Part shown: in pieces, positions 52,846 through 62,138 of the stretch
How positions within the stretch are numbered: position 1 is the stretch's first letter
Layout: every line of letters starts with the position of its first letter
Origin: JASSUD01 sp031963445
Lineage (GTDB): Bacteria > Pseudomonadota > Gammaproteobacteria > Burkholderiales > Burkholderiaceae
DNA length: 64,000 bases
Direction: 5' to 3'
Assembly (NCBI GenBank): GCA_031963445.1
Contig: JASSUH010000001.1
Location: 1,550,001-1,614,000, forward strand
Translations under genes and position numbers: made by a program
The notes under the pieces: model-generated
Database searches by the model: none
Told to the model about the DNA's origin: nothing
Seen by the model: the letters and a program-made list of their open reading frames with translations, nothing else

Positions 52846-54483
52846 TTAACGCTTGCTGAGATCAGCCAATTTAGCCTGTGCCCGCGCAATGAGCGCACGG
52901 GTTGATGAGTCATGATCAGGGGCGCTGGCCCTTTGAGTAGCTAAAATTTTCTCAATGTCCTTACTCAACGTTTTGCCAAGTTCCACCCCCCATTGATCGA
53001 AAGGATTGATATTCCAGACAGTGGCTTGCACGAATACTTTATGTTCATAAAGGGCGATTAATGCACCAAGCGAGCTTGGTGTGAGGGCATCGAGCACAAT
53101 GGTATTGGAAGGTCGATTCCCAGCGAATATCAGATGTGGTGTTAACTCTTTTTTTTCTGATCCGGCTAATTGCACTGCTTCTTCTTGAGTACGACCTCGC
53201 ATTAATGCTTCACTTTGCGCAAAGCAGTTAGCGAGCAATCTCAAATGATGATCGAGGTATTGATGTTCAGGGGTTAAGGCGACGATAAAGTCAATTGGGA
53301 CAATGGTTGTACCTTGATGCAGCATTTGAAAAAACGCATGTTGCCCATTGGTGCCAGGCTCGCCCCACAGCACAGCAGCAGTTGCGTAATTGATATGTGT
53401 GCCATGGATATCCACAGACTTGCCATTACTTTCCATTTCAAGCTGCTGCAAATAAGCAGGCAAATGACGCAGTGCATGCGCATAGGGAGCAATCAATTGC
53501 GTTGAAAAATTAAAAAAGTTTCGATACCAAATACCCAGTAAAGCAAGGACAACAGGTAAATTGCGTTCAATAGGCGCGGTGCAAAAGTGCTCATCCATGA
53601 GCCGTGCCCCTGCTAACAGCGCATCAAAATGAGTAGGGCCGACTAACAGCATAATGGCTAGTCCCGCTGCTGACCATAAAGAATAACGTCCGCCAATCCA
53701 TTCCCACATAGCAAACACATTCTCTGGCGCGATGCCAAACTGGATTGCCTCCGCAGCATTAGCCGTTACCCCTACACAATGCTGCGCCAATTTAGTTTCA
53801 GGTACGCCATTGTTTATCAGCCAACTGCGTATAGAGCGGGCATTAGTGAGCGTTTCGAGGGTCGTGAAAGTTTTTGAAACGATAATCACGAGCGTGGTTT
53901 CTGGATCAATCTGCGGCAGTACACGTTGCAACTCAGTGCCATCCACATTCGTGACAAAGTGCATTGAAAGCTGCTCATGTCCCAGGTGATTGAGCGCCTC
54001 GCAAACCATCTTGGGGCCTAAATCGGAGCCGCCAATCCCTACGTTCACAATATGTCGAATCGGCTTGCCCGTATGGCCCAACCATTGGCCAGTGCGCACT
54101 TGCTCCGCAAAGGCTGCCATTTTTTTATGTTCTTGCTGTATCTGTCTGGTATAGAAAGCATCGGCAGTGCGAGCGCGTAGCGCTGTGTGTAACGCAGGAC
54201 GTTGCTCAGTGGTATTCACAGTAGCGCCGGCAAACATCGCATCACGCTGCTTTTCAACGCCGCTTTCGTGGGCTAACTGAAACAATAGTTGAAGCGTTTG
54301 ATCAGTGATTCGGTTCTTTGAAAAGTCTAATGTAATGCCGCCGCCTTCGAGGGTAAAACGTTGAGCACGAGTAGGCGACTGATCATGAGCAGCAGCAAAC
54401 CAATCACGCATAGACTGATTACGTATGGTGCGATAGTGAGCTTCTAGTGCGAGCCAAGCAGGCAATGAAGTTGGATGGGGCAT
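52846..54483 (-). CDS. pgi: Glucose-6-phosphate isomerase
   Basis: Interconverts glucose 6-phosphate and fructose 6-phosphate. The 545-aa protein has HIVNVGIGGSDLGPKMVCEA, VIIVSKTFTTLETLTNA, WEWIGGRYSLWSAAGLAIML, QLEMESNGKSVDIHG with the catalytic Glu, GTNGQHAFFQMLHQG with the catalytic His, and NPFDQWGVELGKTLS with the catalytic Lys. No lesion is seen. With fbp and tal it suggests that gluconeogenesis and pentose phosphate steps are retained. Confidence 0.97.
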   Translation of the reverse strand: MPHPTSLPAWLALEAHYRTIRNQSMRDWFAAAHDQSPTRAQRFTLEGGGITLDFSKNRITDQTLQLLFQLAHESGVEKQRDAMFAGATVNTTEQRPALHTALRARTADAFYTRQIQQEHKKMAAFAEQVRTGQWLGHTGKPIRHIVNVGIGGSDLGPKMVCEALNHLGHEQLSMHFVTNVDGTELQRVLPQIDPETTLVIIVSKTFTTLETLTNARSIRSWLINNGVPETKLAQHCVGVTANAAEAIQFGIAPENVFAMWEWIGGRYSLWSAAGLAIMLLVGPTHFDALLAGARLMDEHFCTAPIERNLPVVLALLGIWYRNFFNFSTQLIAPYAHALRHLPAYLQQLEMESNGKSVDIHGTHINYATAAVLWGEPGTNGQHAFFQMLHQGTTIVPIDFIVALTPEHQYLDHHLRLLANCFAQSEALMRGRTQEEAVQLAGSEKKELTPHLIFAGNRPSNTIVLDALTPSSLGALIALYEHKVFVQATVWNINPFDQWGVELGKTLSKDIEKILATQRASAPDHDSSTRALIARAQAKLADLSKR

Positions 54484-54547
54484 AAGCCTTAGTAAAAAGA
54501 AGAGAGATGAAACAGATAGCTAGACAGAGGTTACGAGAAAAGTTCAG

Positions 54548-54722
54548 AGACCTTTGTATAAGCCCTTAGAGCTTGCTCACGATTTATAAAAAGCCTATAG
54601 CAGGTTTTTCAGAAGACTCAGATAGAGGCTGTTGGTTCAAACGTTGGGGTGACGAAGGAACCCCAACATGCCTACCAAGCACCTCTCACAGCCTTCTGCT
54701 TAGAGATCGTGAACAGGTTCTA
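54548..54722. repeat. Palindromic intergenic repeat copy
   Basis: Ends read AGAGCTTGCTCACGATT (from 54568) and AGAGATCGTGAACAGGTTCT (to 54721). The inside carries GTTGGGGTGACGAAGGAACC and CCCCAACATGCCTACCAAGC, also found at 1.37-1.40 kb and, inverted, near 59.75 kb. The copy fills the 370-bp gap between pgi and nnrD; no gene is seen. Confidence 0.75.
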
Positions 54723-54852
54723 AGGGCCAGACATGCCGTGGCTAGACATTACATTAGTACGGCTGGCTGTAGTTGTTTATTCTGTAGCCCTTGGGTTAAG
54801 TATAAGGGAATAGTTAAGGTGGATAAGTCGTGATTGGCGAATTTCAGAAAAT

Positions 54853-56436
54853 TCAGCGAATCAGTTGATTAAATAACCGACGGAATCTTGGGGCAAGTTC
54901 GCTAGCCGTGAGGCCGCACGGCCCATCTGCTGCGCTTGCTAGAGATTCAGCGGCTCGTCCATGTAAAAAGACGGCAGTCAGGGCTGCGGCAAAGGGTTGC
55001 ATGCGCTGTGCTAATAGAGCACCGATCAAGCCACTTAAGACATCGCCCGTGCCGCCCGTAGCAAGTGCAGCATGACCACTTGGATTGACGGCCATTGATC
55101 CGTTTGGCGAGGCAATGATTGTGCCGCTTCCTTTAAGGATCGTGATAGCCGAGAATTTTTGAGTCAGCTCACGTACGGCTTCAAGTCGATTGTTTTGTAT
55201 AGTTTGCACATCACAGGCAAGCAGGCGCGCGGCCTCAAGCGGGTGGGGGGTGATGACTGTCGTGCCGTTACGCTGTGCGACTGCCTGCGCAAGATGAGCA
55301 TGCTTGGCGATCAGATTAAGCCCATCAGCATCAATTAGGAGAGGACTTGCTGTGTTGAGAATTTCTTCAAGCGCTGTTTGTGCCAGCTGGCTTTGTCCTA
55401 ATCCGCAGCCAATCACAAAGGCGCTGTTGGTGTCGCTGGTATGAGATTCATTACTTTTATTCTCTGCATGCGGCATAAAGCGATGCAGCATGAGCTCTGG
55501 GTAAAGCGGATCATAAGGAAAGGGGTGGTCGCTAAGTAGTGCCACCTTGACTTTGCCAGCGCCTGCTAATAATGCAGCTCGAGCTGACAGAATTGGAGCG
55601 CCAGATAAACCATCGGCCCCGCCTATCACTGTTAAGCTGCCAAAGGTTCCTTTATGGGCAAGGTGAGGGCGTTCTGGTAAATGTTGGGTAAAGAGCTCGG
55701 GGGCATTTAGCCAAAGGTTTGAGGTAGTGAAAGCAGAGGCAGCAGAGGGAGTACCTGCCTCAAGCTCCAGCGGTGCGATAGCAACATCCCCGGCATAATC
55801 GCGCCCACTACCTGTATATAGACCAGGCTTGGCCCCGATAAAGGTAATCGTGTAAGTGGCCTTGATCGCTATGCTATGAGGAATAACCTGGCCAGTATCG
55901 CTGTTTAGTCCACTGGGTATATCTAACGCTAATACGGCTCCTCCTCGCTGTTTCCATCTAAGGATTTGCTCGGTTATTTGCGCAAAAACGCCATCGAGTG
56001 GGCGGGTTAGCCCAATACCGAATAATCCATCGACGACCCATCTGTAGTTCGCAAGTTCCTCATCGCTGGGCAAGTCAGTCACTATTGGAACACCTGCTGC
56101 GCGGGCTACTTGCAGCGCATGGCGGGCGTCATCAGTCTCCACTTCAACCGGCATGCACACTTTAACTTTCATACCTTGCTGATGCAGGATGGTTGCCGTA
56201 GCAAGGGCATCGCCACCATTATTGCCTGGGCCAGCAGCTAACCAGATATAGCGCTTTTCTGGCGTAATACCGGCTAATTGATGCGCAAGAAGAAAAGCAG
56301 CCGCCTCGCCTGCTCGTGCCATTAACGTAAAAGGAGGTAAAGCAAGCGCTGCTGCTTTTTCAATGGCACGCAGTTGGGCTACGGTATATAGCGGTAACGC
56401 CATATCATGCGTACATGAAACTAATGGAGAAGCCAT
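54853..56436 (-). CDS. nnrD: Bifunctional NAD(P)H-hydrate epimerase / ADP-dependent dehydratase
   Basis: Repairs hydrated NADH/NADPH. The N-terminal YjeF_N epimerase domain (about 15-230) has AAGPGNNGGDALATATILHQ and VLALDIPSGLNSDTGQV. The C-terminal ribokinase-like dehydratase domain (about 255-520) has KGTFGSLTVIGGADGLSGAP, ILKGSGTIIASPNG and the ATP-site HAALATGGTGDVLSGLIGAL. The 527-aa fusion is normal in proteobacteria. The likely true start could be Met12 (MALPLYTVAQL) instead of Met1. Confidence 0.94.
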   Translation of the reverse strand: MASPLVSCTHDMALPLYTVAQLRAIEKAAALALPPFTLMARAGEAAAFLLAHQLAGITPEKRYIWLAAGPGNNGGDALATATILHQQGMKVKVCMPVEVETDDARHALQVARAAGVPIVTDLPSDEELANYRWVVDGLFGIGLTRPLDGVFAQITEQILRWKQRGGAVLALDIPSGLNSDTGQVIPHSIAIKATYTITFIGAKPGLYTGSGRDYAGDVAIAPLELEAGTPSAASAFTTSNLWLNAPELFTQHLPERPHLAHKGTFGSLTVIGGADGLSGAPILSARAALLAGAGKVKVALLSDHPFPYDPLYPELMLHRFMPHAENKSNESHTSDTNSAFVIGCGLGQSQLAQTALEEILNTASPLLIDADGLNLIAKHAHLAQAVAQRNGTTVITPHPLEAARLLACDVQTIQNNRLEAVRELTQKFSAITILKGSGTIIASPNGSMAVNPSGHAALATGGTGDVLSGLIGALLAQRMQPFAAALTAVFLHGRAAESLASAADGPCGLTASELAPRFRRLFNQLIR

Positions 56437-56452
56437 AATAGAACTCCGCGTC

Positions 56453-56645
56453 AGAACCTGTTTAGGCTTTCCCTAGCGCCCTTGCGCCGCCTTGCTGTAC
56501 GCCTTGTACTGTCTGCGGCGGCGCAAGGGCGCTAGGAAAACCCTAAACAGGTTCTTTAAGGTGTTTGGGCTTTCTTTGCCGCACTAGTTGTACTGGCAAC
56601 AAAGGCGCAAGGCTATCAGGAAAACCCTCAACAGGTTCTCCGGTA
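56453..56645. repeat. Long GC-rich palindromic repeat plus partial second copy
   Basis: AGAACCTGTTTAGGCTTTCC at 56453 with CTAGCGCCCTTGCGCCGCC pairs with GGCGGCGCAAGGGCGCTAGG and CCTAAACAGGTTCT ending at 56555, arms of nearly 40 bp. A degenerate second unit ends CCCTCAACAGGTTCT at about 56639. The end word AGAACCTGTT links it to the 2.66-kb family, but the stem differs. Confidence 0.8.
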
Positions 56646-56731
56646 ATGCCCTGTCATCATTGAACCGCTGCTATTGTAGCTGTAGCGCTGCAAAAATCAG
56701 GAGAATCTCTCAATATAGCGCAGAAGGTTAA

Positions 56732-58069
56732 TTATTCATTATCAACACTAGGTTCAAAACGTGCGGGTGAAAGTGCCGCAAGCGTAGCTTCATCTAGTTC
56801 AGGTGTATGGCCACTAATCATATCCGCGACAACCTTGGCCGTACCACAAGCGAGGCCCCAGCCGCTTGGACCATGAGCCATATTGACGAATAAACGCGGA
56901 TTAGACGACGCGCCTACAATAGGTAAACCATCTTCAGAAAGCAAGCGGCGGTTATCCCAATTACGTCTAGCGGATAACTTTAGCGAGCCTGGCAACCAAT
57001 TCTGTGTAGCCTGTTCTATCTTCTCTAATAAATGTTGACGTACCTTATTAGGTTTCGGCGCACCTTTAGGTAGAGGTTGGGGGATGGCTGCACCAGCGAC
57101 ACGAATATGGTTATTTAAGCGTGTCATGGTGATTTGCTGCATTGGATCAACCACGGTCATTTGCGGAGCCGTTTCTTGGTTGGCTATCGGGGCAGTCATC
57201 GCATGGCAACGTACTGTATGCAAAGGTAACTTTAGCCCAGCATAGGCTAGTAATGCAGGGCTATCAGCGCCCGCTGCAATGACAATTGCATCAGCTGAAA
57301 TAGTTTCAGTGGCTGGCGTTTTCACCGATGACTGCCCCGTCGCATAGTCACGCTGCGCAAACTCTACAAAGACTTGGCTGTCATCAATACACAAATGCAC
57401 CACCTCTCGACCTAGCAATAAGCGCGCCCCAGTTTCATCAAGAATGCGCTTAAGTTGCTTGGTAAAGAGCGGGCAGTTAGCGCTGCGTTCGTTCTGCAAT
57501 AAGGCTCCTCCAGCGAACGGCTCTGAACAAAGGGACGGTTCTAGCGCGAGGCATTCATCCATGTTGAGGAAACGATGCGGATATTGTTGCTGGGCTAAGA
57601 GCGATAACGCTAAGCGGCCGCATTTAAGATCAGGAGGAGAATGGAATAGATGCAGCACGCCTGTGCGTTGCTCATATTCAAGCGCATGACGTGCTTCAAT
57701 TTCAGCCAAAGCCGTACGTGATACATCGACCAAGGGCTTGATGCGCATATATTGCGTAGCAAAATGCTCTAAACGCAGCTCGTTCCGTTGCTGGATCCGT
57801 TGCTGCTCCTCAATGCTAAGGCCTGAGCGAAACAATTTACTACGATAGCCGCTGAACCAGCCTTGCCGCATATTAGGCACGTCCAACAAGCTACCATGAT
57901 GCAAGCCAGCATCTAATGGGGTAGGGAATAGCAGACCACCATGACCGAAAGTGGCTTCTTGTGCCACAGTCGCATGACGATCAATTAGGCAAACGCGGTG
58001 TCCGCTTGTCTGGAGCCAGTAAGCGGTAGCCACACCGGCGATGCCACCGCCAATCACAATGACATTCAT
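56732..58069 (-). CDS. dadA: D-amino acid dehydrogenase, small subunit
   Basis: FAD flavoprotein that oxidatively deaminates D-amino acids such as D-alanine and passes electrons to the respiratory chain. The Rossmann motif VIVIGGGIAGVATAYWLQTS is at the N-terminus, followed by the DadA-type ATFGHGGLLFPTP. C-terminal NWDNRRLLSEDGLPIVGASS and NMAHGPSGWGLACGTAKVVA close the FAD site. The length of 445 aa is slightly above E. coli DadA (432). No alr/dadX racemase is adjacent. Confidence 0.9.
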   Translation of the reverse strand: MNVIVIGGGIAGVATAYWLQTSGHRVCLIDRHATVAQEATFGHGGLLFPTPLDAGLHHGSLLDVPNMRQGWFSGYRSKLFRSGLSIEEQQRIQQRNELRLEHFATQYMRIKPLVDVSRTALAEIEARHALEYEQRTGVLHLFHSPPDLKCGRLALSLLAQQQYPHRFLNMDECLALEPSLCSEPFAGGALLQNERSANCPLFTKQLKRILDETGARLLLGREVVHLCIDDSQVFVEFAQRDYATGQSSVKTPATETISADAIVIAAGADSPALLAYAGLKLPLHTVRCHAMTAPIANQETAPQMTVVDPMQQITMTRLNNHIRVAGAAIPQPLPKGAPKPNKVRQHLLEKIEQATQNWLPGSLKLSARRNWDNRRLLSEDGLPIVGASSNPRLFVNMAHGPSGWGLACGTAKVVADMISGHTPELDEATLAALSPARFEPSVDNE

Positions 58070-58485
58070 AGATGCGAACTGCCAGCTCCATCAATGGCTG
58101 GTAGCGAGTAAATGTTGAGCAACCTCATGCTGTCCTTGAGTGGTCTATTGAATCCGCATTATTGTGAGGATGATCAAAGCATCAGATAAATTGGATTGCT
58201 CCCAAATAGAAGTGAGAGGATGTGCTACGCGCAAGGCTAGTTCGTAGTGTTGGCTTTATGACAAGTCTGGTTATGGACTGACATTGCCGTGAAAACTAGC
58301 TAGATTGATGGGAAGAGGGCGGTTTTATGGAAGGCTGAAGATGGCTTGCGTTACTTTTTTCGTGAAAGTAACGCAAGCAGTTTGAGTAGAGATGAAATTG
58401 ATAGTACGAAAGTACAGCAAAGAGGTTGCAGTTGTTTATCTCGCTGCTTCCTCTATTTATTCAGCGTTTCTCTAGAAAAAACTTA
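58070..58485. other. Intergenic region with one hairpin
   Basis: About 415 bp between dadA and the parvulin gene. GCTTGCGTTACTTT (58344-58357) and AAAGTAACGCAAGC (58365-58378) form a perfect 14-bp stem with a 7-nt loop, probably a terminator for the leftward parvulin operon. No gene is seen. Confidence 0.6.
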
Positions 58486-59277
58486 TCACTGAATTTTGGC
58501 GTGAGTACGCAAATTATCAATAAAGTTTTGTAATTTTTCTTGTTGTATTTGCTGAGTCAACTGAGGTTTGAGTTGCTCAAAAGAAGGCGCTTTAAGGGCA
58601 CGCGTATTATCAACTCGAATGATGTGCCAACCGAATTGGGTATGCAGCGGTTGCTGTGTTATTTGGCCAGGCTTCAAACGAGTTGCGCTTTGGGCAAACT
58701 CAGGGACGTAGGTTTGCAGTGGTGCCCAATCCAGGTCGCCACCGTTTTTAGCAGAGCCAGGATCTTTTGAATATTGCTTGGCTAGTGCTTCAAAACTTGC
58801 CCCACTTTTAATTTTGCTAATTAGCTCTTTAGCTTGCGCTTCGTCATCTAACAAGATGTGGTGCAAATGATATTCTTTATTTCCCATTTTTTGCGTTAAC
58901 GCCAGATAGGCAGCCCGTAATTCGGCATCACTGGGTTTTTGCTGTTGCCAAAAATCTTCAATTAGCGCGCGAATCACCACACTTTGCTGAGCAATCGCTA
59001 GCTGCGCTTTTATTTCTGGCCGATTGGGTAGGCCACGACGCGCCGCTTCTTGCATTAGTATTTCTCGATTAATCAACTCTTCACGCACTGCTGTACGTAA
59101 TTCTGGCGTATCAGCCTGGCCTTGACGCCCAAATTCTTCTAGCAATGCATCTGCGCGCGTTGAAGCAATGGGCGTGCCGTTAACAACAGCGATATTTTGC
59201 GCGTGCGCAAAAGGGGAGATTGAGAAAGTAGTCAAATAAATTAACGTGGCCGGTAGCCAAGTGTATTTGCGTGTCAT
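58486..59277 (-). CDS. Periplasmic parvulin-type peptidyl-prolyl isomerase
   Basis: Folding catalyst of the PpiC/PrsA type. A Sec signal peptide covers residues 1-26 (cleavage after AHA). A SurA-like N-domain with VVNGTPIASTRADALLEEFG follows. The parvulin domain at about 135-230 shows YHLHHILLDDEAQAKELISK, YSKDPGSAKNGGDLDWAP and TQFGWHIIRVDNTRAL. The 263-aa length is typical of the Burkholderia protein encoded beside bolA and yciB, which is the context here. Confidence 0.93.
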   Translation of the reverse strand: MTRKYTWLPATLIYLTTFSISPFAHAQNIAVVNGTPIASTRADALLEEFGRQGQADTPELRTAVREELINREILMQEAARRGLPNRPEIKAQLAIAQQSVVIRALIEDFWQQQKPSDAELRAAYLALTQKMGNKEYHLHHILLDDEAQAKELISKIKSGASFEALAKQYSKDPGSAKNGGDLDWAPLQTYVPEFAQSATRLKPGQITQQPLHTQFGWHIIRVDNTRALKAPSFEQLKPQLTQQIQQEKLQNFIDNLRTHAKIQ

Positions 59278-59320
59278 TTAAAGCTCCTTATCTGATTGGC
59301 AGTGATGGTGTCGCTGCTTT

Positions 59321-59617
59321 CTATGATTTTTTTTGTTGGTTGAATTCTTCAGGGGTATAAGCATTAATCGCCAACGCATGAATACCCGCTTGCATAGCGT
59401 CAGCTAACGCTTGATAAATTAAACGATGGCGCTCCACTTGAGACTTATCAACAAAAGCAGAAGCAACCACAGTGATACTGAAATGGCCGCCCTCAGCAGC
59501 ACCTGCATGCCCTATATGTTTGGCGCTATCGTCTTGGATGATTAACTCAATAGGGGCGAGTTTAGTATTAATACGCGTTTTAATAAAAGTGATCGGGTCA
59601 TCAAGATGGTTTTGCAT
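59321..59617 (-). CDS. bolA: BolA-family protein
   Basis: Small protein that partners monothiol glutaredoxins in iron-sulfur and stress regulation. The BolA fold signature is present: SAKHIGHAGAAEGGHFSITV followed by FVDKSQVERHRLIYQALADA and GIHALAINAYTPEEF. The conserved His residues for cluster coordination are in KHIGHAG and ERHRL. At 98 aa it is normal. It lies in the conserved yciB-bolA-parvulin cluster. Confidence 0.93.
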   Translation of the reverse strand: MQNHLDDPITFIKTRINTKLAPIELIIQDDSAKHIGHAGAAEGGHFSITVVASAFVDKSQVERHRLIYQALADAMQAGIHALAINAYTPEEFNQQKKS

Positions 59618-59689
59618 AATGCTTGTTGTTAGTTGAAGTAAATTTCAGGAAAACCCTGATGGGCATCATATCTCTGAGCAGCGCTTTTT

Positions 59690-59792
59690 AAGAGCTTGTT
59701 CACGAGCCTCTATTAAGTCTTTTGAAAGACTTAATAGAGGCTGTTGGTACGCATGTTGGGGTTCCTTCGTCACCCCAACCTACAATTCTTTC
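59690..59792. repeat. Palindromic intergenic repeat copy with internal hairpin
   Basis: AAGAGCTTGTTCACGAGCCT begins the unit. CCTCTATTAAGTCTTT and AAAGACTTAATAGAGG form a perfect 16-bp hairpin at about 59708-59741. GTTGGGGTTCCTTCGTCACC ends it and is shared with the copies at 1.38 and 54.65 kb. It separates yciB from bolA. Confidence 0.75.
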
Positions 59793-59800
59793 AACCTTCC

Positions 59801-60340
59801 TTAGTCTTTTGGGCTTTCTTGTACATATTTGGTCAACCACAAACTTTGTCCAATGATAAAGATCAGCATGCATAGGCTAGAGCCAAAGAGCTTGAAATTG
59901 ACCCACATTTCGGTTGACAAATAATAAGCGATGACTAGATTAAATCCCCCCAATCCAACGAAGAATATGGCCCACGCTAAATTGAGTTGATTCCAAACCT
60001 GCTCAGGCAGAACGATTTTATTACCCAGCATAGCTTTGATCGGGTTTTTATGAAACCCAAGCTGTGCAGTTACCATCACGATCGAGAACAGCCAATACAA
60101 CACGGTGGGCTTCCATTTAATAAAAGCCTCGTTATGAAAAATGAGGGTAGCGCCACCAAACACCGAAATCACCGCTAAATTGACCCATAACATGGCATCA
60201 ACACGACGCTTGCGGCAAGCAACCCAAACAATTTGCAATAAGGTTGCAACAATTGCAGTAGCCGTGGCGGTAAAAATACCCCAAAACTTAAAAGCTATAA
60301 AAAATAGAAGCAGTGGGAAAAGATCAAATAAAAATTTCAT
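59801..60340 (-). CDS. yciB: Septation protein A / intracellular septation YciB
   Basis: Polytopic inner-membrane protein of 179 aa needed for cell-envelope integrity and septation. It opens with MKFLFDLFPLLLFFIAFKFWGI, the family signature (first 20 residues shown: MKFLFDLFPLLLFFIAFKFW). About five hydrophobic helices follow, with FIKWKPTVLYWLF and the conserved LNLAWAIFFVGLGGFNLVIA. The length matches the family. It is on the same strand as msrB (40 bp upstream) and bolA. Confidence 0.93.
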   Translation of the reverse strand: MKFLFDLFPLLLFFIAFKFWGIFTATATAIVATLLQIVWVACRKRRVDAMLWVNLAVISVFGGATLIFHNEAFIKWKPTVLYWLFSIVMVTAQLGFHKNPIKAMLGNKIVLPEQVWNQLNLAWAIFFVGLGGFNLVIAYYLSTEMWVNFKLFGSSLCMLIFIIGQSLWLTKYVQESPKD

Positions 60341-60380
60341 AGTGTTTTGCTTAAGTGAATGTTTTGCTGCTTTTTAATAA

Positions 60381-60812
60381 TTATTTAGCGTTATCGTGCG
60401 GCATGAATTGTAGCGCAGCTGAATTGATGCAATAGCGCAAACCGGTAGTCGGTGGGCCATCAGGAAAAACATGGCCAAGATGCGCATCACATGCTTGGCA
60501 ACGTACTTCTGTGCGTGACATGCCATGCGATTGATCGATTTTTTCTTCTATCATCTCGTCTGTGACAGGACGATCAAAGCTAGGCCAGCCGCAACCTGCA
60601 TCAAATTTCGCACTGGCTTCAAAGAGCGGTGCGCCGCAGCAGATACATTGGTACATACCATCTTCCCAATGATTCCAATAACAGCCAGTAAAAGCGCGCT
60701 CAGTAGCCGCCTGACGTGTTACTTGATAAGCTGTTTCGGGTAATTGTTCGCGCCAGACAGCATCCGTCTTTGTTATTTTTTTAGTCAGAGAGGGTGTCTT
60801 AGGATCAGACAT
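60381..60812 (-). CDS. msrB: Peptide-methionine (R)-S-oxide reductase
   Basis: Repairs oxidised methionine (R form). Zinc cysteines are C56, C59, C105 and C108 (CICC and CQAC). The catalytic Cys128 is in GLRYCINSAALQF. The substrate region GCGWPSFDRPVTDEMIEE is intact. The length of 143 aa is normal. It is the first gene of the leftward msrB-yciB-bolA-parvulin cluster and diverges from the beta-lactamase gene with 53 bp between starts. Confidence 0.96.
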   Translation of the reverse strand: MSDPKTPSLTKKITKTDAVWREQLPETAYQVTRQAATERAFTGCYWNHWEDGMYQCICCGAPLFEASAKFDAGCGWPSFDRPVTDEMIEEKIDQSHGMSRTEVRCQACDAHLGHVFPDGPPTTGLRYCINSAALQFMPHDNAK

Positions 60813-60865
60813 AGCTTTGCCTTATTTGAAATCAATGAATTTGCTTCTTTAAAGAGACCAAAAAC

Positions 60866-62047
60866 ATGAAGCTTAACTTCTTTAACAAAGTAGTAGCAAT
60901 TATCGCAGTCATCGGGGCAGCCTCCGGTTTTAGTCATGCGGCTGATGTTCAACAAGCTAAGCTCAAGAGTGTGGTGGATAGAGAAATTTTCCCCATCAAG
61001 GAAAAATATGATATCCCTGGCATGGCAGTGGGCATCGTTGTCAAAGGAAAATCGTACGTATTCAACTATGGCGTAGCATCGCTAACCACCCGCAAACCCG
61101 TCACGCGTGACACTCTCTTTGAACTTGGTTCAATCAGTAAAACATTTACCGCAACGTTAGCCTCTTATGCGCAGGCTAGCGGCTACCTCTCTTTGTCAGA
61201 TAAGGTAAGCGCTCATTTACCATTTTTGCAAAACACTAAATTTGGCAACGTAAGCCTGCTTAATTTGGGTACACATACCCCTGGCGGATTACCCTTGCAG
61301 GTGCCAGATGAGATTCACAACAAGTCCCAGTTGATGCAGTATTTCAAGACATGGCAGCCTACTTACTCAGCGGGAACGCATCGAACTTACGCGAATCCAG
61401 GCATCGGCATGCTTGGCCTAATAACGGCAAAGAGTATGGGACAGTCTTTTGAAGCGCTGATAGAGCAAACGCTATTTCCTGCCTTTGGCATGCAGGGCAG
61501 TTACATTAATGTTCCAGCCTTAAAGATGGCGGACTACGCGCAAGGTTACACAAAGGAAAATAAGCCAATCAGAATGGCCGCTGGAATGCTCTCCTCTGAG
61601 GCTTATGGCATTAAATCTACTGCAACTGACATGCTCCGTTTTTTGCAAGCGAATATGGGTTTGATCAAACTAGAACAGAAGCTTCAACGCGCCGTTACTG
61701 ATACGCACATTGGCTATTTCCAAGTGGGAGCAATGAAGCAAAGCCTTATATGGGAGCAATATCCTTATCCGTCTACGTTGAAAACGTTACTTGCAGGAAA
61801 TTCATCGGCAATGATTTTTAATGCCATGCCAGTTACTCAAATAACGCCGTCACAAAAACCTCAAACAGATGTTTGGATCAATAAAACTGGCTCAACCAAT
61901 GGTTTTGGCGCCTATATCGCTTTTATTCCAAAAGAGCAGCTAGGAATTGTTATCTTGGCTAATAAAAATTACCCCATGGAGGATCGCGTCACTATCGCTC
62001 ATCGCATACTAACGCAGCTTATTAACGAGTTAGATAACAGCCATTGA
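60866..62047 (+). CDS. Class C (AmpC-type) serine beta-lactamase
   Basis: Periplasmic hydrolase of cephalosporins or a close penicillin-binding relative. The signal peptide ends about residue 25 (GFSHA). The active-site S89-I-S-K92 lies in LGSISKTF. The second motif is Y175-A-N177, where most AmpC enzymes have YSN. K340-T-G342 lies in WINKTGSTNGFGAYIAFIPK, which is strongly AmpC-like. The length of 393 aa fits class C. No ampR lies nearby, so expression is probably constitutive. Enzyme activity is inferred. Confidence 0.9.
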   Translation: MKLNFFNKVVAIIAVIGAASGFSHAADVQQAKLKSVVDREIFPIKEKYDIPGMAVGIVVKGKSYVFNYGVASLTTRKPVTRDTLFELGSISKTFTATLASYAQASGYLSLSDKVSAHLPFLQNTKFGNVSLLNLGTHTPGGLPLQVPDEIHNKSQLMQYFKTWQPTYSAGTHRTYANPGIGMLGLITAKSMGQSFEALIEQTLFPAFGMQGSYINVPALKMADYAQGYTKENKPIRMAAGMLSSEAYGIKSTATDMLRFLQANMGLIKLEQKLQRAVTDTHIGYFQVGAMKQSLIWEQYPYPSTLKTLLAGNSSAMIFNAMPVTQITPSQKPQTDVWINKTGSTNGFGAYIAFIPKEQLGIVILANKNYPMEDRVTIAHRILTQLINELDNSH

Positions 62048-62138
62048 GGCGGCGACTGATCAAATAATTTTAGCGTCCGCTCACGATGTGTGGGCGCTAT
62101 TAATTCAAGCAGATGCAAACCTTCCTCATGGCTAAATT

